Positions 10,331 through 21,311 of a stretch of DNA of 64,000 nt are shown piece after piece. Each line of letters begins with the position of its first letter. Position 1 is the stretch's first letter. A model generated the notes under the pieces. That model saw only the letters and a program-made list of their open reading frames with translations. It had not been told where the DNA came from and ran no database searches. This DNA is from Hyaloscypha bicolor E (Eukaryota; Ascomycota; Leotiomycetes; Helotiales; Hyaloscyphaceae): assembly GCF_002865645.1 (NCBI RefSeq), contig NW_020194519.1:1485542-1549541 (forward strand), read 5' to 3'. The position numbers and the translations under genes are program-made.

Positions 10331-12289
10331 ATGGGTTCCATCCACGATGATATGAATGTCCACAGCTGCGATGATTGCAGACGAGTCAAGTTTCAAATCA
10401 CCGACCCACCTTCCAATATCCCTTTATCTTTCTCTTATAAAGAAGTCCTCACATATGCTGGGAATGGATGTGGCTTCTTTGCCAGAGCATTGCGCGAGCC
10501 GAAATTGTGGGACATGCCCAAGTCTCTTCAGAAAGATGCAGAGCTACACATCTCCTTGACATGGATTGATGACGGACCCAGCTTCCATGATGTATACATT
10601 CGGTGGACGCATCCGACAGAATATTTAGAGGATCAGGAATTAGAAGACCTTCATGCCTTCACCGGAAAAGGTAAGCCACCACTCTCATTTATGTACTTTA
10701 ATCTTACGGAACATCTTCTAGACACCCCGCTTGCTCCGTATATCTCGTCGCGACCCTGTGGACTGTTTGTCTTCCATCAGGAAACCAAAAACAATGTGAA
10801 GCGCTGGTTAGACAGGTGTCAAGAAAGCCACAGCTTTTGTAACAATATCACTGAGGCATTACCCTTCACCGAGCGGCCTACGAGACTTGTCGCAATTGGA
10901 TCGGAGACAATTCATCTAGAGGAAATGAATACCACCAATCCAAAGAATTACGTTGTGCTGAGCTATTGCTGGGGAGATGATTCTAAACGCGAATGGCACA
11001 CTACCCATCAAAACTCCGAGGACTATCGGAAGCTCATCGAATATGAGACCCTTCCTCAAACCATAAAAGACGCAGTACACATTACCCGGGAGCTCGGGTA
11101 TGGGTACCTCTGGGTGGATGCTTTATGCATTATTCAGCGTGGAAACGAAAATGACAAAATGATAGAAATGCGAAAAATGGCCAGTATTTATCTCGGAGCT
11201 TCAGTGGTACTTTCGGCTGCAAGGGCGCGGGACAGCCGAGAAGGGTTCCTTCAAAATCGGAGACTTGATAAGATATATAACACAGTCTTCGAACTTCACG
11301 CGGAAGTCGAGGGCAAGGGCAATGGAATGGATGCCTTTTTCTTGCATGAGTCTACAGAAAATAGCAAAGATGAACCAATCGACGAAAGAGCATGGACTTT
11401 GCAAGAACATTGTTTGGCTGTTAGGTTGCTACGGTTCGGTTCCAAACAGACTAGATGGGCGTGTCTGCAAAAGGACCCAAATATTGATGGCGGATGTGAT
11501 TGTTCCGAATCTACTATTGACCCGATTGCTTTCACGGGCAAGCTTTCTCGGCGACTTCTAAAGGATCATAACGAAATACCCGACGAGTGGAAGTTTGATA
11601 ATTGGATGCAGGTGGTGGTTCAGGAATATTGCTCCCGTAAACTATCAAACCCTTCGGACAGACTTCCGGCACTTGCAGCTCTTGCACATATGTTTGCCAT
11701 AGAAAAGCATTCAGCCACCAAAAATTACTATGCAGGACTATGGGAGGAAGACTTGCCTATGCAGCTGCTCTGGCGGCGTGTTGGTCTCGAAGATTGTGGG
11801 AAGGCTGAGAGCATAGAGAACTCGAATCCCTCTTGGTCGTGGGCGTCGATAAGAGGAAAGATTCAATACCCTTACCCTCCGTATTCCCGAGAGCGAATCA
11901 CCTTGAGGTACATCGACTGCCAAATTGTGCTGAAAGATCAAAATGTTCCCTTTGGAGAGCTCCAATCAGCGAAGTTGACTCTTGACGGTAATCTGCGAAA
12001 GGCAAACTGGGACGGTCACGTTTTATGTACCCTTCCTTCAGGCGTTGGGCATAATACTCTTCGCCGAGCGCTAACGCCTGTCTTTGATGAACCTGCCAAA
12101 AGACTTCCAGGACTCGTCTGGCTTCTACATATCTATTCAAGCCATTTCAGTTGTGGGTATGGTCTCATCTTAGAGAACGATAAGAACGGCTCAGTCTTCA
12201 AGCGGATTGGCTACTTTGAGGCAGATCTCCATTCTTTAGGAGCAAATTGGTTACAACTCCATGATCGGCGGAAGATCACTATCATCTGA
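10331..12289 (+). CDS. HET-domain (heterokaryon incompatibility) protein
   Basis: Member of the fungal HET family, TIR-like signalling proteins involved in allorecognition and programmed cell death. The HET core starts at YVVLSYCWGDD, continues through LPQTIKDAVHITRELGYGYL and WVDALCIIQ, and ends in MASIYLGASVVLSAA. The later blocks RAWTLQEH and NPSWSWASI are typical of these proteins. The open frame gives 652 residues, but positions 10671-10721 form a good intron (GTAAGC..CTTCTAG, 51 bases) that happens to be a multiple of three and has no stop. With splicing (10331-10670 joined to 10722-12289) the product is 635 residues and reads ..FTGKDTPLAPY.., which I prefer. No NACHT, WD or ankyrin repeats are attached. 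What it recognises cannot be deduced from sequence. Confidence 0.88.
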   Translation: MGSIHDDMNVHSCDDCRRVKFQITDPPSNIPLSFSYKEVLTYAGNGCGFFARALREPKLWDMPKSLQKDAELHISLTWIDDGPSFHDVYIRWTHPTEYLEDQELEDLHAFTGKGKPPLSFMYFNLTEHLLDTPLAPYISSRPCGLFVFHQETKNNVKRWLDRCQESHSFCNNITEALPFTERPTRLVAIGSETIHLEEMNTTNPKNYVVLSYCWGDDSKREWHTTHQNSEDYRKLIEYETLPQTIKDAVHITRELGYGYLWVDALCIIQRGNENDKMIEMRKMASIYLGASVVLSAARARDSREGFLQNRRLDKIYNTVFELHAEVEGKGNGMDAFFLHESTENSKDEPIDERAWTLQEHCLAVRLLRFGSKQTRWACLQKDPNIDGGCDCSESTIDPIAFTGKLSRRLLKDHNEIPDEWKFDNWMQVVVQEYCSRKLSNPSDRLPALAALAHMFAIEKHSATKNYYAGLWEEDLPMQLLWRRVGLEDCGKAESIENSNPSWSWASIRGKIQYPYPPYSRERITLRYIDCQIVLKDQNVPFGELQSAKLTLDGNLRKANWDGHVLCTLPSGVGHNTLRRALTPVFDEPAKRLPGLVWLLHIYSSHFSCGYGLILENDKNGSVFKRIGYFEADLHSLGANWLQLHDRRKITII

Positions 12290-13307
12290 ATAATTAAGAA
12301 ATTGTCGCGTAAGCCTGACATCAAGTGTATATTCGGCTCAGACAAGGTGCTCAGAGGTGTTCAGAAGCCACCCGCTGAACTAACCATTCCAAAAGCTTGA
12401 GGGGTCTTGTCCGCAGGACGAAGTACCGCGATATTCTGGATGTGCTTACTATCACATGGAGCGATATTGAGGCCCCTGATTTATGGTATGGAGCAGCGTA
12501 CGTATGAGCAGGTTTGAACTGATTGATTGCACTGGTCTCTTCTTTAGTAGAATTGACCATATATATATAAAATCGTAGAGCTAGCATAGTTTACAATTGT
12601 TACTCGGAAACCCAGAATCTATCCATTCTACGAGTTGGAAAGACGAAAAGAGCTCGATGGTGGTGCTATCCCTTCGTCCGGTAGAAACTGTCCACGCTAG
12701 CAAGGGTGTGTTTTCCCGCACTAAGCAGGGGGGCCCGCACGGCTCCCGTAGCATAATATTTATGTACCTTTGCATACGGGTTTATTTCTCACTTTTGTTG
12801 CCTTGTGATGAGACACTGCCAAAATTGGCGAGATCTTACAAGTGCATAAGCTTCGAATGCTCACGTGCTCTGCGGGAGGAGTGCAACTAGAAGTCCTCAG
12901 GCCCCAGAGGACCGGCTGGATGTTGCGTTAGGGCTGGCAGAGTTCGTTTGGATGGGTATTGAGTATTTGGGATGCTGTTATTTCAAGTTGGAATCAAGGA
13001 AACGGAATTGGTAGACTTCATAGATAAGTCCGAGGATATTTTCGTGATATATTTAGACGCCAAAGTTTATTAATCGTATTCTTGGGGCTGTGACAAGTCC
13101 CCTGAGTAACCATGTTGCAATCTTCCAAGTTGAGAAGTCACGGAAGTCATTCTGGCGATCAATACCGATGTGTGTTTGAATTCTGCACCCGTCTCGACGG
13201 GTAGCAGGTGATGGCAGTGCCTGTCTCACCAGATCGCTCTGAGTAAACGTCCTGGACTGGGTGGCAATTTCGTTATCTGGGAGAATCGAAAGCTGGTCAC
13301 TCCACTT
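12290..13307. other. Convergent spacer with a solo MITE end
   Basis: This is mostly featureless DNA between the HET gene and RIB7, which end towards each other. Bases 12669-12706 closely match the terminal inverted repeats of the small element at 56851-57002. Otherwise only short incidental frames are seen. Confidence 0.5.
12669..12706 (+). repeat. Solo terminal repeat of a dispersed MITE-like element
   Basis: This 38-base stretch begins TCCCTTCGTCCGGT and includes GTCCACGCTAGCAAGGG. It matches both ends of the inverted-repeat element at 56851-57002, apart from a small difference in the middle. I find no partner in inverted orientation nearby, so this is probably a remnant of a larger or decayed copy. 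Confidence 0.6.
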
Positions 13308-14246
13308 TCAGCTTTTGGGTGCCAAACGGCCAGCCATAACAACGTCTTGTCCGAACGGTATCCATGTGACCCCGCTCAACCTCGCCTCGTTCTCATCTTG
13401 CACCGATCTTGGCGGAGCCACCACCACACCTCCACTTCCAAGATACGTCGGAGCAATCGTAACGATGACACTCGTGACAAGATGCTGATTCCTAGCTCGT
13501 AAAAGGTCGTTGATAACCGTTGCTCCTCCTTCGATCATAACGCTCCGGATTCCGGTGTCCCACATAGCATTCAGGATTTTTTCCCACTCGACACCATTTT
13601 CTCTTCTTCCGTATCTCCCGGCCTTAATGATACCTCCACCAAACTCTTTGATCTTCTTGATGCGTTCTTCGTCTCGTTCGGTCTCCTCTTCACAGATAAT
13701 CCACCAAGGCGCCCTTCCCACCCCAGCCTTCGCAAGTCTAAACATCTTCTCACATTTCTCTTCACTCCAGCTTCTCCCAGGATCCAAAATAAGCGGTCTT
13801 GGCTGCTCAGCCAAGCCAACAATATTTTCTCCGTCATAGCTGAAGCTGGTGTTGAGCCTGGGATTGTCTGCATTAGCTGTTCCCGCCCCAATGAGGATGG
13901 CATCGTGGTGCGTTCTCAGGAATTGGGTCATGGCCTTGGTCTCGACACCAGAGAGAGTGGTTCGTTGGCCAGGCCGAAGAGAGATTTGGCTGTCGAGGGA
14001 TTGGGCGTAAGTGAGTGTTACATGAGGGAGAGCTTGGGTTGCGTGTGAGTATCCCGCAATCTCATCTTCTACCTTTCGGGAATTTTGTCTTTCTCGCAAG
14101 AACTCGCTCCGCTTGGGAGGAAGGTACGGCGCAAGTCTTTCCACGTCTTCCTTCGAGATTGTATATACCGTCTGTTCTTGAAGTGAGGTATCCTCCTGTG
14201 GACGGCAGAACGGCTCAATTGGAGGTTCAGAGTAAAACGAAGCCAT
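13308..14246 (-). CDS. RIB7: Diaminohydroxy-ribosylamino-pyrimidinone 5'-phosphate reductase
   Basis: NADPH-dependent reductase of riboflavin biosynthesis, acting on the product of GTP cyclohydrolase II. Single exon, 312 residues. RibD C-terminal fold (dihydrofolate-reductase-like): LTYAQSLDSQISLRPG near residue 77, the nucleotide-binding segment LRTHHDAILIGAGTANADNPRLN, PRPLILDPG, and the glycine-rich VMIEGGATVINDLL near residue 240. The C-terminus APTYLGSGGVVVAPP fits fungal RIB7. The length is slightly above that of yeast Rib7, with a 70-residue N-terminal extension rich in charged residues. No deaminase domain is attached, as expected for fungi, where deaminase and reductase are separate. 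Confidence 0.9.
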   Translation of the reverse strand: MASFYSEPPIEPFCRPQEDTSLQEQTVYTISKEDVERLAPYLPPKRSEFLRERQNSRKVEDEIAGYSHATQALPHVTLTYAQSLDSQISLRPGQRTTLSGVETKAMTQFLRTHHDAILIGAGTANADNPRLNTSFSYDGENIVGLAEQPRPLILDPGRSWSEEKCEKMFRLAKAGVGRAPWWIICEEETERDEERIKKIKEFGGGIIKAGRYGRRENGVEWEKILNAMWDTGIRSVMIEGGATVINDLLRARNQHLVTSVIVTIAPTYLGSGGVVVAPPRSVQDENEARLSGVTWIPFGQDVVMAGRLAPKS

Positions 14247-14954
14247 TTTTGGAGGCTTTGGTGTCCTCGAACAGGTTGGGTGGAAAGATATGAAGGCTGG
14301 TAAAAGTTGGAGGAAGTGATGTCTTTAATTTTAGTGGGGCAGGGCTGGTACAGTCAGCCTTGTGGCGTCGGGATAGAGACCACCGATTCATAAAGACTCG
14401 ATACACTTTCTTAAGAAAAAAGAAGAGTAATCAAGTTCGTGGCGGCGAACAGAATTTTGTTTTGTATTTAAACAACATACACGGTATCAACTTAAATTAA
14501 CGTCTTGGACAAATTTTCCCCTAAACCAGCACAATCTGAGCACTATTTCTAGCACACCGCTCGCTAGAGCCCCTGAAGTTACAGCTTGGCCACGGACCTT
14601 CACTTTGCACCACGTCTACACCCGCCTAAAACAACAAATTGAAAGCACTGAATAGTACTCATACTCTAGAAATCCGACGTATTTATAGGTCTGATGGATG
14701 CTGCCCTATCCCAAATCCATTTTAATGCCCCCCATTGATTCTTCTCCCTGCATGACTCCTATTCCCCATACGGAACTCCTGCAGCCCCAACAGCCTCGCA
14801 TACCCGGTGGACCCCTTTGTCTCTTTCCCCACGGTTTATAGGACAGCGGGCGTACCAACGATTTAGCACAGAAGAAGGATATGCGGTCACATTGCTTTAG
14901 ATTCTCCAGTCAAGATTCTTTTCTTCATTCTCTCCTAATCTTCGGTCCGGCCCA
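14247..14954. other. Upstream region of RIB7, no gene seen
   Basis: This is presumably the RIB7 promoter followed by an AT-balanced spacer. No domain-bearing frame, repeat or RNA gene was recognised here. Confidence 0.45.
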
Positions 14955-15830
14955 TGCAGTTTCGGTCACCAAGAGAGTGCCCGAACTCCATCAATGTCTG
15001 CGAAAATATCTTCGAGCCAGACACAATGGGTATGGAGAGGGTGAACTCTCTAGCAGACAACATCACCATCTTCTCTGCTTAAGACTGAAAAGCTTTCATA
15101 CTTCGAACCTTCCTCTGTTACATCTACCTCCTCATCCTGCACTTCATCCTCCCTAGAAAACACTGAGTTCTTCAGTTCCACAATATACTCCACGACCATC
15201 CCTACCCTCTCCCCACCCAAAGTAGAATACCGCACTATACCCACGACGAAAGTCAATTACGACTAAGAAACGCTGTACTAACAAAGTGTTTCACAGGTTG
15301 CAAGAAGAACAACAGCTCCCAGCGAAAGTCATCGATGTCACACTCTCAACGGACGTTTACACGGACTCAAAGTTGCGGATCTTGGCTACGCAGGTTAATT
15401 GTCGACGCTATGCTCTCAACTAGACAACATCAGAAATCTCGCGAATACGATCGTCCAAACTTCGTTTGGTGGAGTATCAGAAGGCTGGCATCTCTCTCTG
15501 CCTTACCAACCAACAGTGGCTCCGAATCCTCGCCGATAGCAGGAAATAGGAGGGCGGACTGTACAGCGTCTTGGGACTTGGCGAGAAAGTATTATACCTG
15601 GCTGAAAGAAGGCCTCTCAAAATCAAACGGCAAAACACCGATGCCGGTGCAGGATTCCATAGTTATGTCGAGCCTTCAGAAAGAAGAAGAGGTGCTTGAG
15701 AAGACGATTCTTCATTCAATTGGCCTCATGACAGAGCGTGCGTATTCACTCTCTAATCTTGGCGTTTTTGATGAAAAAATGGAAATAGGTCAGGAGGGAG
15801 GGGAAGGGGCTCAGAGGATTGGGAATTAAG
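14955..15830 (+). pseudogene. Coding-like, interrupted region of unknown family
   Basis: Protein-like stretches occur in successive frames without a single open frame. A first one begins at the ATG near 14955 and runs through NSINVCENIFEPDTMG to a stop near 15058. A good 3' splice signal (GTACTAACA, then TTTCACAG) ends at 15296. The frame after it reads QEEQQLPAKVIDVTLSTDV and continues through SKLRLVEYQKAGISL and GGLYSVLGLGEKVLYLAE, but is cut by two TAG codons (about 15419 and 15547). A second frame gives VQDSIVMSSLQKEEEV and KTILHSIGLMTERAYSLS. I do not recognise the family. It may be a decayed gene or one with introns I cannot resolve; it could also be chance. Confidence 0.25.
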
Positions 15831-16348
15831 AGTTCTCGGTCGCGGCGACAGGGCCTTGTGTTGGGTATATGTTTTACTTTGCTGTGGTGAGTTTGGAGGG
15901 TGGGGAGTGTGTGGTGCATATTACTTGTAATAGAGGATTTTTGGAAGATGGAATTCGAGGTTGCTGAACCGATGGAACAGAGCGTGGGCTTTCTTTTGGA
16001 AAACTTCCAGGGGATTGCTACATTCAGCACTTGCTATACCGGTCGAAGAAGGCTGTGGTAATTTATGCAGAGGAGCGTGGTAACAGGTTTCTCAGAAAAC
16101 CGATGCCATAGACATCCGTCCATTAGAAAATCTAGAATTCATGCCCCGGCTAATGCAGTGTATCGTATCAGTAAAACACATTCCCTCTGCGCCCCTTCTC
16201 AACGAGCTATCACCATAAATGCATTAGCAGCCACGATAGCCGCATCCAGAAGAACCATTAATCTTCTACTCGCCGTGTATGTGCTGTACTCCGTCGTATA
16301 CCAAAATGGCGTCGCAGTGATGATACAAGCTGGCCCTCCCAGCTCTGC
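15831..16348. other. Spacer before the ARL1 3' end
   Basis: Short overlapping frames only. It is expected to contain the 3' untranslated region of ARL1, which ends at 16349 on the minus strand. No other feature is supported. Confidence 0.4.
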
Positions 16349-17102
16349 TTATGAATCCTGTTGCACCGTTTGCTACATCTCGTCAGCGCATTCCCTTCCT
16401 CTATCCGCAACTCAAACTCACCACGAGCCAGTCCATTCCCTCATCAACACCGCTCCCATCCACCGCACTACAAGCAACAATACTCCAATTCCGATCCCTC
16501 AGCTCCCCCAGCTTCAACGCCTCACTTATCTCCCCGGCACCCTTCGCTCCCGGTTGGTCCTGCTTATTTGCAAACACAAGCAACGCTGCATCCTTCAGTT
16601 CATCCTCGTTCAACATCGCTGCCAGCTCCTCTGACGCTGTGCCCAATCGGTCAATATCCGTGGAGTCGATAACGAAGATCACGGCTGCTGTGTTGGCGTA
16701 GTAACATCGCCAGTACGGCCGTATGGATGTTTGTCCGCCGAGATCCTGAACCCGTCAGAGTGGAAGAGCAGGGAGCTGGCAAGCTCGCTTACCCAGACAT
16801 TAAAATTTAAGTTTTTGTATGTTACGGACTCGACGTTGAAGCCTATTGTGGGTATTGTTGTAACAACTTCCCCAATCTGTTCCCTTTCCATCAGCAGATA
16901 TTCGCTACGAGTATTGAAAGGATGCAGACCTTCAGTCTGTATAACAGTGTTGTCTTGCCGGCATTATCCTGCAAGGCGAACATGATTAGCAGCAAGCTTT
17001 ATTGTTGGGGGAAAGGAGATGAAATACCAGTCCTAAAATCAATATCCTGATCTCTTTCTTCGACCATAGCAACCCCGACATCCATGAGACTGTAGCGCCC
17101 AT
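16349..17102 (-). CDS. ARL1: ARL1, Arf-like small GTPase, five exons
   Basis: Golgi small GTPase that recruits GRIP-domain golgins. Exons in order of translation: 17028-17102, 16930-16968, 16793-16876, 16422-16745 and 16349-16357, with introns of 59, 53, 47 and 64 bases; total 176 residues. All joins keep the frame. MG at the start gives the N-myristoylation glycine. Motifs: P-loop GLDNAGKT (residues 24-31), [14 protein letters not shown] (switch I), [20 protein letters not shown] (switch II), and [16 protein letters not shown] and [10 protein letters not shown] are diagnostic of ARL1 against ARF1. The last exon encodes only Asp-Ser-stop, so the C-terminus is a few residues shorter than in animals. 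It is transcribed away from RPL39, with 409 bases between the two start codons. Confidence 0.9.
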
Positions 17103-17511
17103 CTTGTACTGCTGTCCTTTGCCGCCAAATTATAAATCCACCAGCTTACACCCTCTCCTGAACGTTCCTTTTGACTCTCTCTCCGTTTATCACTTCTTCG
17201 CACCGGGGTTTCGTAAATCGTTATTGTCGTCGAGTCAGATAATCGCTTTGGTGTTCTCTCGAGCTCGAAACTTTCAGAAAGCGAAACTCAATACCTTGTA
17301 CGTGACCGTTTCCAGCCGGCGAACGGAACTTCAAAGCCTCAACGGAGTCGCATCAAGGCTTATCCGTTTTCGGAAGCCGCGGCCGCATTTCCTGGGAAGA
17401 GAGAACGGAGGCACGTGAGCTCGCTAAATCCCACAAAGGATTTCAAGGTCGCTGCTGAATTTTGACGACTTCACGAAGAAAAACACTCTCGACACCACGA
17501 CAATCGTCACG
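17103..17511. promoter_or_regulatory. Shared ARL1/RPL39 divergent promoter
   Basis: Only 409 bases separate the start codons of ARL1 (minus strand) and RPL39 (plus strand), so both promoters must lie here. The open frame at 17104-17418 has no family features and overlaps the promoter, so it is not called. Confidence 0.6.
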
Positions 17512-17914
17512 ATGCCGGTATGTTCTCCCTGCGATTGAGCCCTGGAGGTTATTTGGATGCGCTGGATTTGACGATGGAGGAACGAATTTGCGGGCGCGTG
17601 GATGGAGGGGATGTTGAAGAAGATTTGAAGTCTGGAAGCTGATCACCCTTTCAACAGAGCCACAAGTCCTTCCGCACGAAGCAAAAGCTCGCGAGAGCCC
17701 AAAAGCAAAACAGGCCGATTCCTCAATGGATCCGATTGAGAACTGGTAACACGATCAGGTATGCTGCAACCTTCACACTATCCCAAAGTCTCCCCCCTCT
17801 CCGGCTTGTAGGGAAAGCGGCGAGCAGTACACTGGGAAGCACATTCTTACAGAAATGAACGATAGATACAACGCAAAGCGAAGACATTGGCGCAAGACCC
17901 GTATCGGCATCTGA
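17512..17914 (+). CDS. RPL39: 60S ribosomal protein eL39, three exons
   Basis: Tiny basic protein lining the exit tunnel of the large ribosomal subunit. Exon 1 (17512-17517) encodes only Met-Pro. Exon 2 is 17658-17758 and exon 3 is 17866-17914, with introns of 140 and 107 bases. The 51-residue product reads [14 protein letters not shown] at the start, contains [15 protein letters not shown], and ends [11 protein letters not shown], matching eL39 throughout and at exactly the usual length. The introns are longer than those of most genes in the window, as is common in ribosomal protein genes. The gene is too finely split to appear as a long open frame. Confidence 0.96.
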
Positions 17915-19556
17915 ACAACTCTCCTCCTTCATCCTGTGCGAACCTTCTCCTTCATCATCTCGTCAGCCCCACCTTTTCTCCTCTACGAAACGATACGAAC
18001 TAGCTAGATGGAAAGTTTGTCGTGATGGATTGATGGATTTAGGGATGAGGTTTGCATTGGAGGGCTGGGTGGTGTGGTGCAGTGCTTGATGTGATGCACT
18101 TTTCATGGTTGGGGATGGACGGGCGTACATTTGCTGCGAACTGTGATTTGAGGGTTGCATTCGGTGTAGCACAATGAATCAATGCCTTGATCATGACTTG
18201 AGTTTATTTCTCTCTGGCATTGTGCGCTCCTGCCGAGGGGAATTGAAGACTGCCAAAGGACCTACCTCGTACGGTCATGCCACAAGGTACTGCTTGACTC
18301 GACGAACAAGACCCTTCCACGGATCTGGACCTCTCTGGACCATAACTGCAACATATAATAATGCAGAAAACAGCATGAAAAATATTCAGGAACTCCCGAA
18401 CTATGTGCGGCACAGAGCTTCCATATCTCCTCAGATCCAACCCCTCCAAGCCACTCACACCTCGTTTCAGCCATCAACAAAGCACCACCCTCCCTTCCAC
18501 AACTTCTCTCTCCAGACCTCTGTTTTCTTCTCCACTTCCTGCTCAGTCTATAACCCCGAAAAGCCCAGCGCCGTCAGCGGCCGGAGCCCCCAATCGTCGA
18601 ACACTCCACAGCGACAATTCAGAAATCGATGTTGCGTATCTTGAAGCAGGTGAGCATTTAAGAGCGCTGTGCTCCTAGGTCTCGAGGTAGTTCAAGCAAG
18701 CCAAGGTGATCTAAGTACGACTGCAGCTTGCAAAAGTATTTAAGTATGTTTTTCATTATCATCCCCCAAAAGAAATAAGGAGAAGAAAGGGGAGGAATGC
18801 TACATGCAGTGATACTGAGAATAGCTTCAGAATTACCTATCTGGGAAGATTTCGGAATCGGGGATTTCGTCCTTCTGGAATATCTACCTTTTTTTTCGAT
18901 GCAGGGTGGTCCAGCTTACGAAGGAGGAATGGTGGATTTAAGGATGGTTCCATGCTTAAATAGTAGAGTGAATGGTGAACTTGGTGACATTGGAAATTAC
19001 TCCGCGATTTCCTGTTAGGGATGGCATCATAATGGGAGGTCGTTGCCCTAAGCCCTAGGATGGAAGACTGCACGATCAAATTTGAAACTACACACTTGAG
19101 CTAGAGTGCAGAATATCACAGATCAGAAAACAAACGATAACGAAGTCACAGCACACGAAAGAATTCTCAGAATATCTCGAATTTTTTCCCCCCGTCTATC
19201 TACCCTCGAGAAGCCAGAGACGTTCTTCAAAGAACATCCCAAAGCTACCTTCCTGCGTAGAAAACAACCCGACGTGTGATACCGGAACGCCATGCCACAT
19301 GAGGCCCTTGCAACTGGCAATGCCAGTGCAAGAGGGAAAATAGAAAGGGAAGATCAAACGCTACCCATGCCAGAGTAGAAAGCGCTTCCTGCCGGTAAAA
19401 GAGCAGGGCATGTAGCCAAGCCAAGGAGAACACCATGATGTATGCAAGGGTAAGAATTGCCGGCGAGCAAAGAAAGAATCCAGAGGGTGTCTGGATATGA
19501 TGAAATTCAATGCCCGCGTGTGAATCCCTCCGCGAAATCGTTGAGAAGCTGAGTGC
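17915..19556. other. Spacer between RPL39 and SKP1
   Basis: Two overlapping frames at 18174-18644 and 18403-18678 are the only coding-like signals. The second starts MCGTELPYLLRSNPSKPL, is Ser/Pro/Arg-rich like a mitochondrial presequence, and ends DVAYLEAG just before a possible 5' splice site (GTGAGC near 18651). I cannot find a convincing next exon, so no gene is called. The region from about 19020 is probably the SKP1 3' untranslated region. Confidence 0.35.
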
Positions 19557-20225
19557 TTAGCGGTCCTCAGCCCACTCGTTCTCACGTCGAATCTGTTCTT
19601 CCTCCTCGGGCGTGAAGTCGTTGGTGATGTTAAAGGTCTTACGGATCTCCTCGGGAGATTTGCCCTTGATCATGTTCGCAACGGTCTTGCAACCAACGTC
19701 GAGAAGAGGCTTGATATCAAGGTAGTTGGAAGCCTGGACATATTCGTTAGCACATATTTAAGAGTGGATATGTGGTAACTTACGAGGATAATCTCAAAGA
19801 GCATCTCCTGATCGACTTGCATGAACTTTTGGTCCCACTCCTCGATATCAGTCGTCTTCTTGCGGGAGTCGGAGTCGTCATCGGCAGCGGCTGGGGGATC
19901 GTTCTTGTGATGCTCGCACCACTCAATGACCTTCTTGAGAACCGACTCATTGACCTGGAGGAGGCAAGATATTAGAAATTTTTCATGGCGGGGCAAAGGC
20001 GAGATCGGAGTGCTTACATTCGGGATGGGGACGGATTGGGTCATGGCAGCCTCTCCGAGATCCTCCATCATGTTCTTGATAAGCATGGAGCGCTCAGCGA
20101 CGTTGCGATCTATTGTACAGAGTCAGTCTATGCGATCTTTGCGTGGTGGTGGAGGTTGCCTTACCGACAACGACCTCAGCGCCATCATTGCTGACGAGGG
20201 TGATTTTGTTGGATTCGGTAGCCAT
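19557..20225 (-). CDS. SKP1: SKP1, SCF ubiquitin ligase adaptor
   Basis: Adaptor that links F-box proteins to cullin in SCF E3 ligases and also acts in kinetochore and vacuolar ATPase regulator complexes. Exons in translation order: 20165-20225, 20018-20109, 19784-19954 and 19557-19733, with introns of 55, 63 and 50 bases; 166 residues. The N-terminal BTB/POZ fold starts [15 protein letters not shown]. The acidic linker [17 protein letters not shown] leads into the C-terminal helices that bind F-boxes: [55 protein letters not shown], ending WAEDR. Length and termini are those of fungal SKP1 (sconC in Aspergillus). An intact F-box gene lies 7 kb away. Confidence 0.97.
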
Positions 20226-21311
20226 TGCGGATGACTACTCGGTGTTGAGAATGGATGTAAGGTAGATGAGATGAGGACTGGATGACGTTGTGTTGGGAAG
20301 CGGTGGAGTTGGCTCTAAGTGGTTGTCGAAAAGGTTGTATGGAGCAGGAAGTGGTGGAGGTTGGAGCTTGGAGGTCAAAGGTGGTGCCTTTGTACTTGTG
20401 GAGTTCAAAAACGGACTGCGGGCAGGCGAGCGCCTGGAGCCTTGCGCTTAATTTAAGCGAGCAGGCGACGAAGGGCATTCCGATACCGTGCGGTCCATTT
20501 CAAAATGCTGCGCTGGCCGGGAAATACGACAAGACAAGACATCCAGGCAGCGATTGGTGAATGGCCCGGCGAGTTCTGGCTTGAGCTCTGGCTTTGTGAA
20601 TCCACCACCACCGAACGCAGCCACTCTTGAGTCATAGGGTGAGAACCCTTTTGCTGCCCTTGCGGCTTGTTGGAAGACAGGGTCTTTGGCGTGTGTGCCT
20701 GGTCCCAAAGGTGGATGAACGCGTCTGGCACACGGGAGGCGCGTTTTGGGTGCAAGTCCTCTCGACGCCTCGCCACGAGGGAAAAAGCAACCAAGGCGAA
20801 AAGTTCCCGAATACAATGCATATTTAGAGAAATTTCTAACAATTACTGCTGCATTCTGGGAGCATAGCAGGATAGTTGCAGTTAACTGGCCAACGCGCAT
20901 GCAGCCTTGTCTTATCTCATGTGCGCTCTCAAACCTGCATGTGGACAGGTAGCCTGACGTGCAGCAAGGTGTGCCTATCACGAAACCTAGCCCTGCCTTC
21001 TGCATATACAGATCTAAAATACTTGATATTTGCCTTGCACAACTCCTCTTAGAGCAAAGCAATGAGCTGCCCTTAAAATTGGTCATCTTACAACAGTTCT
21101 CCATTCTCCTAAATCCGCTCTTGCCGAACCCGATCTGACAGCCGACCCCCTGTCAATGAAAAGAACGCGACATTTGGAGCATCCAAGACACTCTCCCAAC
21201 CTTTCGGACAGCCCACAGAGCCAGAATCACCAATGATCTCTGTATCTTTCACGTCGCATCTGCGAATACCTTCTTACCGATGTCCCCATTTCGTACAGTA
21301 GACAAGCCATA
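20226..21311. promoter_or_regulatory. Divergent SKP1/SMP3 upstream region
   Basis: These 1.1 kb hold the promoters of SKP1 and SMP3. Minus-strand frames up to 218 codons (20448-21104) run through it but have no domain and an irregular composition. No repeat or RNA gene was recognised. Confidence 0.5.

Noticed and set aside
20448..21104. 218-codon minus-strand open frame in the SKP1/SMP3 promoter region
   Set aside because: No domain, irregular Cys/Arg-rich composition, overlapping alternative frames of similar length, and it occupies the only space for two promoters.
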